Shown piece after piece: positions 59,001 to 64,000 of a stretch of 64,000 nt of DNA (the first letter of the stretch is position 1; every line of letters starts with the position of its first letter). The notes under the pieces were generated by a model that was not told the origin of the DNA, made no database searches, and was given only the letters and a program-made list of their open reading frames with translations. The DNA is from Neckera pumila. Taxonomy: Eukaryota > Streptophyta > Bryopsida > Hypnales > Neckeraceae. Location: assembly GCA_963969595.1 (NCBI GenBank), contig OZ018416.1, forward strand, positions 4,542,065-4,606,064. Direction: 5' to 3'. A program made the position numbers and the translations under genes.

Positions 59001-60160
59001 AACAGCTTCTTCAATTCAAATCTCTATTTTGAGTGAAAAATAGTAAAAATAACTAGACTCCAAATTTGAAAAATTGGTTCAATTTGGGAATGGAAGGAAA
59101 AACTTCCAAATGCTAGGGCCACCTGTTTCCACTACTATAGTTGCCTTTTGGTGGCCCACTCCTACCACAACAACAATTGTATCTCTAACTGCGATTGTTT
59201 GGAAATGATGCTAAATCCTCCATTTAAAGTGGGCCTAACACGGTGAATGTAAACCAAGGAAAAATGCAGTTTTTATTTATTTGCCACACATGATAAAATT
59301 TGCAAACTTCGAATACACTAGTGTGCCTTGTGCCGTTGCCAAAACCAAAACGAAAGGAAAAGTTTATTTATTTATTTTTTAATTCATATTAAAACTTTGA
59401 AATTCAATAACTTTCACACCGTAGGTCCAAACGCCACGAAACAAAGCCCGTCCACCCCTCCTTGCTAAGAGCTTTCTAATGGTACCAACAATGCAACCCA
59501 AATCCAAGGAAAAGTAATTTTCTAATTTTCTGGTCCATAAATACTTTGAAATTCAATAACTTCGGCACCGTAGCTCCAAACGCCACGAAACCAAGCCGGT
59601 GCACCCCTCCTCGCCGAGGGCTTTCCGACGATACCAAGCATGCTGCCGGGGGGATGCACAATCCGGGAGATCTCAACGTAACAAAACAAAACAAAATACA
59701 ACGAACGAACGAACGAACGAACTTAAGGTATAGATATTTGCAATTCGAGATCCCAAATTAGCTAAGAGAGGTGAAGAATATAGAATTAATATGGCACAAA
59801 GTAGAACACTGTTTTTTATATTTAACCCGGAGAACACCAAATTCACCCTGCTGGTCCAACTTTGAATGGAGGATTTAGCACCTATTGTTGTCGGGTCAAA
59901 GCTCAATCCAGTCCAATTTGGTTTTTTATCTATCATTATGTCGAAGCAACTAACTATTTCTTGAATACTCATGTGATACTTGGTGATATCCATATCAAAA
60001 CTAGGTGATACGGCTACTGCTCTAGAAATACAAACAGTGATTTGGCTATTTTGACTGAGGAAAATGAAAATTTCCTTTACAAAAAAATATCCAACATCTC
60101 TTTGCTGTAGCAATTGGTGAATAAACGTGCATAAAAAGACACTGTGCACAACCCACAAAC
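56085..60160. other. Gene-poor DNA upstream of the dioxygenase, with small repeats
   Basis: No domain-bearing ORF. It contains a 62-bp tandem duplication at 58551-58674 (units starting TTGTTG, sharing ACATTTATAGATAGGAAG) and a direct duplication at ~59398-59491 and ~59548-59642 (shared CCAAACGCCACGAAA). A short (ACGA)n tract lies at 59701-59722. The dioxygenase promoter presumably lies at the right end; no clear TATA box was assigned. Confidence 0.45.
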
Positions 60161-62759
60161 TTGGCATTCAATGTCGATCGAGGCAGCATTGGCGCTCCAT
60201 TGAAGCTTCATCTCCTGAAATTCGATGGAATTCGACAAAGCCCACTCGATTTCACATCCCCCAGAGCTCAAATTGTGCAGCACATCGCCCGAGCGTGCAG
60301 GACTTGGGGCGGATTCCAAGTGCTCCACCATGGAGTGTCCACAGAGACTGTATCCGATGCCAGGGCGCAGAGCCGCGCCTTGTTCGCCCTCCCCACAGGA
60401 CACAAGCTGCGGGCGAAGCGGATGCCCGGAGGATTCTCGGGGTACGGGAATGGCGCTGTTGTTAACGCGGAAACACTGAATGAGGAATATTACTCGGAAG
60501 CCATCACGCTGGGGTACGGCGGCGACGACGCTGTGAGTGTTGGAAGCGCACAGGAAACTCATATCGTGTTCCCGGTGTTCATTCCCGGTTCATTCCCGTT
60601 GAGAGCCACTTTTCCCTGTGTATGTGTAGTATCAACATGCGTCCAAAATAACTATAAATAGTAAAGTTTTTACAGGTGTCAGAATTTAAAGTTCAGTGGG
60701 AAAAGTGGGACTCACCGGGAATGAACACCGGGAATGCGATATGAGTTTCCTTAAGGAAAGTGTGGACTGGGGATGGGAATCCCGAGTTCAGGTGGATGAT
60801 CCTGTCTGCCTGCCTGTTTGTCTGTCTATCTGGAATCACCTACAGTAGGTCTTCATTTTTCGATTTTCAGTTTCAGCTTAGGTGGGGCCAAGAGATTAAT
60901 TGCTTAATGCTCCCAATTCTGACGAATTTGCATAATAGTTTTGTTGTTTTGGGAGATTCGGTGATTTGTAGCGGTTTACAGAAAATGGTCATTGAAATCT
61001 GGCGGAGTTATTGCATTTGCCCCTAAATTTCACACTGGCTTGAAACGAGGACAAGAAATTTGTCGTAATGTGGTTGTTTGGGGGCCGAATAAGGATGATG
61101 TAATCGACTGTGGAGCTACGATCTGTTGTATGAATGGCCTAATCAATCTTGGGTATGACTGTACGTCTCTTGTGTGGGTTAGCACGTCACTAAAGACGTC
61201 GTGTGTGGAGCACTTTAGAGGAAGATATGCAATGTAGTGTAATTAGCAGTCGTTACAAATGTCGACAGAACTTCATTTATACAGAATGGAGTCAAAGTGG
61301 AGAAGTGTTATGAGGCTCGACACTTAGAACAGAGCTATTGAATTCCGAACCAGTGAATGTTGGTGTTTGAGAAAGTAACTATTGCAATCTTTGCCGCTTA
61401 TCTATTTTGCGCTCCCAACCAGCAAGAGTGTCACCGATTTCAGTGCGGCAGCTCACGACCTATCATTGGCCATCCTAAGCTACATGGTGGACGGCCTCCC
61501 GGGTGCCACCCCCCATGAGCATTTCCACGAGTATTTGGTGGAGCGATCGGGCACTTTGCGAGTAAACAATTACCCTCTCTGCCCGCAACCGGCTCTCCAC
61601 ACCGGCCTCCCTCCCCACATCGATGCGTGCGTGGTGACCATTCTGCACCAGGCCGCGGATGTGGCGGGATTGGAGGTCGAGAATGAGGATGGCTCCTGGG
61701 TCGGAGTGCAGCCCCGGGACGACGCGCTTGTGGTGATCGTTGGCGCTATTGTTCAGGCAAGAAGAAGTTCACACTGACTACTAATCTTGAGATATAATCC
61801 ACGTTCTGTATGAGCCTCTTATGTGTCTGCAAGGAAACACCTAATTGCAACACTTAAAGCACAGCGCATTGTTTCTGTTATTAGAATGGTCGAGTTCCAA
61901 GTGTTCTTGTTAGCAAATCAAAGAGGATTCCTCCGCATCAAAACATGCATTATTTATACACCTTGTCCAAGGGTTATAGGGGTTTAAAGTTTGATTTAAT
62001 TGGTTGATGATCTATACCTGACACGAGTTCTAATGCTGAGGTAGTTTACATTCTGGAAATCAATGTGTGCTCAGGTGCAATAATTTGAGTGTCTTTCGTG
62101 TCAGTAGGGTAAGCACACCGAATTGCAACACTTTAAGCAGAGGATTATAGTTTTAATTACTAGAATCGTCAGTTTTCTATGTATTCTTGTTAGCAAATCA
62201 AAGAGGATTACCGAAGAATGCATTATTGGTATACCATGTGCAAAATTTTATTGGTTGATGGTCCAAATCTGACATGAGTTCTGATATGGAGGCGGTACTC
62301 ATTCTCAAAATCGATATGCATCCGCTGGGCAAGATTTTGGAATGTCGCAATTTGGTGCGGTATCGATATGTACCTCTGGTTCCAATAACTGTTTCGATCT
62401 AAAGAGTTTGTCCTTCGGTTTAAGGTTGACAGTGATGCATGCATTTATTACATGGTTCGAAGTAACAAGAGTTAGCCCTTAATTCCACCTAATTCCTGAT
62501 TTGATTTCACTTCCAGGTGCTCACGAATGGAATCTATAAAGCTTTGAAGCATCGAGCACTTTTGAATTCAGAGAAATCGCGGCTTTCTCTTGCATACTCT
62601 TCGTATCCCCCTTCCAATGTTGCAATTACTCCTGCTCCAGAGTTTGTAAGCGACGACAAGCCTTCTCCTTACCGACCTTTCTCATGGGCGGACTTCTTGG
62701 CAGCGAAACAGAAGCACGTAACGAATCCTCTGCTCGGTTTACTTGCGCAGTCCTCATAA
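60161..62759 (+). CDS. 2-oxoglutarate/Fe(II) dioxygenase, gibberellin-oxidase-like, three exons
   Basis: Soluble plant 2OG-Fe(II) oxygenase, closest in motif style to gibberellin 2-/20-oxidases; the substrate cannot be told. Exons: ~60161-60532, 61427-61756 and 62517-62759, all phase 0, giving ~314 residues (family usually 320-370). Exon 1 has the DIOX_N region (IARACRTWGGFQVLHHGVS). Exon 2 has NYPLCPQP and HID (His188, Asp190). Exon 3 has KHRALLNSEKSRLSLAY with the third iron ligand (His246) and the 2OG-binding Arg256/Ser258. Intron 1 uses GTGAGT, intron 2 a GCAAGA donor (GC-AG intron) and TTCCAG acceptor. Oddity: the exon-1 frame has no ATG; 60161 is TTG, and the nearest ATG (60171) is in another frame that stops after ten codons. 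The start may lie in an upstream exon, or a small frameshift has damaged the 5' end. Confidence 0.75.
60553..60750. mobile_element. Short inverted-repeat element in dioxygenase intron 1
   Basis: A 198-bp segment with ~35-bp inverted ends (GGAAACTCATATCG outside, TTCATTCCCG inside, mirrored on the right). It begins only ~20 bp after the intron-1 donor. A clear target duplication was not identified, so the superfamily is unknown. Confidence 0.65.
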
Positions 62760-63595
62760 TTTCTTAAGACCGTCTAAATCATATGGTATGTCAATGTACT
62801 GCCATCCAAACAGAGATATATTCTTTGGTTCAATCCCGCATTTTCTTCTCTGTTCTGATTCTCTTTTTCTTATTACTTTCTCATTCAATTTGTTTTTTAG
62901 TATGGCAGTCATTCATCAGTGGGATGGTCAAGTACGTAACAGGAGCTGTAAAATTTTGTTCCTAATGTTTCTGTCGTTACAAGATGAGAGATGAAGAGTT
63001 GATACGGAAAGAGTTGATACGGCTTGAATTGTGACTTGCAACCATCTCTAGAACAGAGACTGCACCTCTCCCCCACTACACAATTGGATTAGTAAATCAC
63101 AGTCAAACAGACCATCAGAATCATATGTACTCTATGAACCGTTTTTCATGCTTGGAGTGGAAGTAATTGAAGGTACTCGAAGCTGACTTCACTTTCCTCC
63201 AACCACGCTCTGCACAAGCCATCGATCTGCATGAGTATACTTGACACAAAATGCTTTACATGTGCTCATGGAGTGGTTCTGCGCTAAGATGCAATTGACT
63301 TCAATAGAAGCAGTCCTTAGAAATAACCAAATTTACTATATATCCGCAACTGCAGGTTCACCCCATTCATTTCCTGAAAATTCTTCATCAGAAGCAGAAT
63401 TAGATCATCAGCGGTCGTAGAAATAGCGCATATGGAGCCTTGCATGACATTCATTTTCGACTCAGTGGCGCTGAGATCCAAAGCCTGAGCTGATTTGAGG
63501 TATTTTCAAGAGGCTTAGCATATATGAATATGGACATAATGTAGTTATTTTACAGTTGTCGTTGTGATTGTCTCCCATTAGGTAATTGCCCATTA
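62760..63595. other. Region 3' of the dioxygenase, nothing recognised
   Basis: Probably includes the 3' untranslated region. No other gene is supported. Confidence 0.4.
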
Positions 63596-64000
63596 TTTTT
63601 GTCTACATTTGAAGCTTTGATTCATTCTATTTGGACTAGTGATGTGAAAGTTATGGACACTCTCATTTTTTGGATAATCTAAGAGTCTTCTTGAAAAAAT
63701 AACTTATAAAATTCATTCTTGAATGTAATTTTTATAATTTTTCAAAAATATTTACTAAATAGGATTACTTGCTAGAATAATCTCACCGTTGGGATTATTG
63801 TGTTTCAATTCCATCTTAGAGCTATTAATGGTTTAGTTTTTCCTTCAATCTTGAACCTACTTCTTCTTAACAATTTTTTATCGAGGGAAAATTAAATTTT
63901 TTTTGTTGGATTTTTTTTCCTAGATTCTCAATTTAATTCTTCAACACAAAAACTTAGAAAATCAAATTTAGTAGTGCAAAAATTTTAAGTTAAGAAGATT
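63596..64000 (+). mobile_element. TTAA-family element, subfamily A, partial, running off the window
   Basis: It begins inside the A internal block (TTTTTGTCTACATTTGAAGC) and follows A order (GCTTTGATTCATTC, CTTCTTGAAAAAATAAC, CAATTCCATCTTAGAGC) to the window edge. The left terminus is missing. Confidence 0.7.

Noticed and set aside
59673..60167. 164-codon minus-strand ORF upstream of the dioxygenase
   Set aside because: No domain, and it includes the (ACGA)n tract and a duplicated segment.

Overview
The window looks like nuclear DNA of a land plant. Intron-containing genes, a plant lectin-type receptor kinase, a plant 2-oxoglutarate dioxygenase and plant Ty1/copia, Ty3/gypsy, hAT, CACTA and piggyBac elements point that way. 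It is AT-rich, gene-poor and heavily invaded by transposons. A non-flowering plant is possible, because plant piggyBac and this type of hAT are unusual, but the sequence alone does not settle it. Only two host genes are supported: a lectin-RLK-like kinase at 19558-20778 (minus), whose extracellular half is missing, and a three-exon 2OG-Fe(II) dioxygenase at 60161-62759 (plus), whose start codon is unresolved.

Layout. 139-2479: non-autonomous CACTA element. 4.7-10.9 kb: a run of ~0.9-kb elements that share TTAA flanks and CCCCTAAAGG termini. 12.1-17.6 kb: a broken piggyBac-type transposase gene, split by a 313-bp TA-flanked MITE and a ~1.4-kb insertion. 19.6-24.4 kb: the kinase, then a GC-richer Athila-like retroelement junction (third-ORF remnant, LTR, tRNA-Asp primer site, gag start). 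27.8-35.6 kb: a hAT transposase gene split by a decayed 4.6-kb copia element (30269-34861). 36.5-43.7 kb: a young 6.3-kb gypsy element (36509-42851) nested in a CCCCTAAAGG element. 44.8-50.8 kb: more elements of that family, in both orientations, including one near-perfect fold-back. 51-56 kb: a PIF/Harbinger-like MITE, a long (TA)n tract, a MITE with 9-bp target duplications and another TTAA element. 56-60 kb: no recognisable gene. 60-63 kb: the dioxygenase. 63.6-64 kb: one more TTAA-family fragment.

Two observations stand out. First, about fifteen full or partial copies of a TTAA-flanked element family (at least three subfamilies, ~920 bp typical) make up roughly a fifth of the window. TTAA target duplications are the signature of piggyBac transposition, and a decayed piggyBac transposase lies in the same window. 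Second, the gypsy element carries an extra RNase H ORF with all four acidic residues upstream of gag, while the RNase H domain inside its own pol has lost the first catalytic Asp and probably the last.

The window is best read as nested transposon layers. Several insertions can be subtracted exactly by their target duplications, which gives their order: hAT before copia, CCCCTAAAGG element before gypsy, piggyBac gene before the TA MITE.
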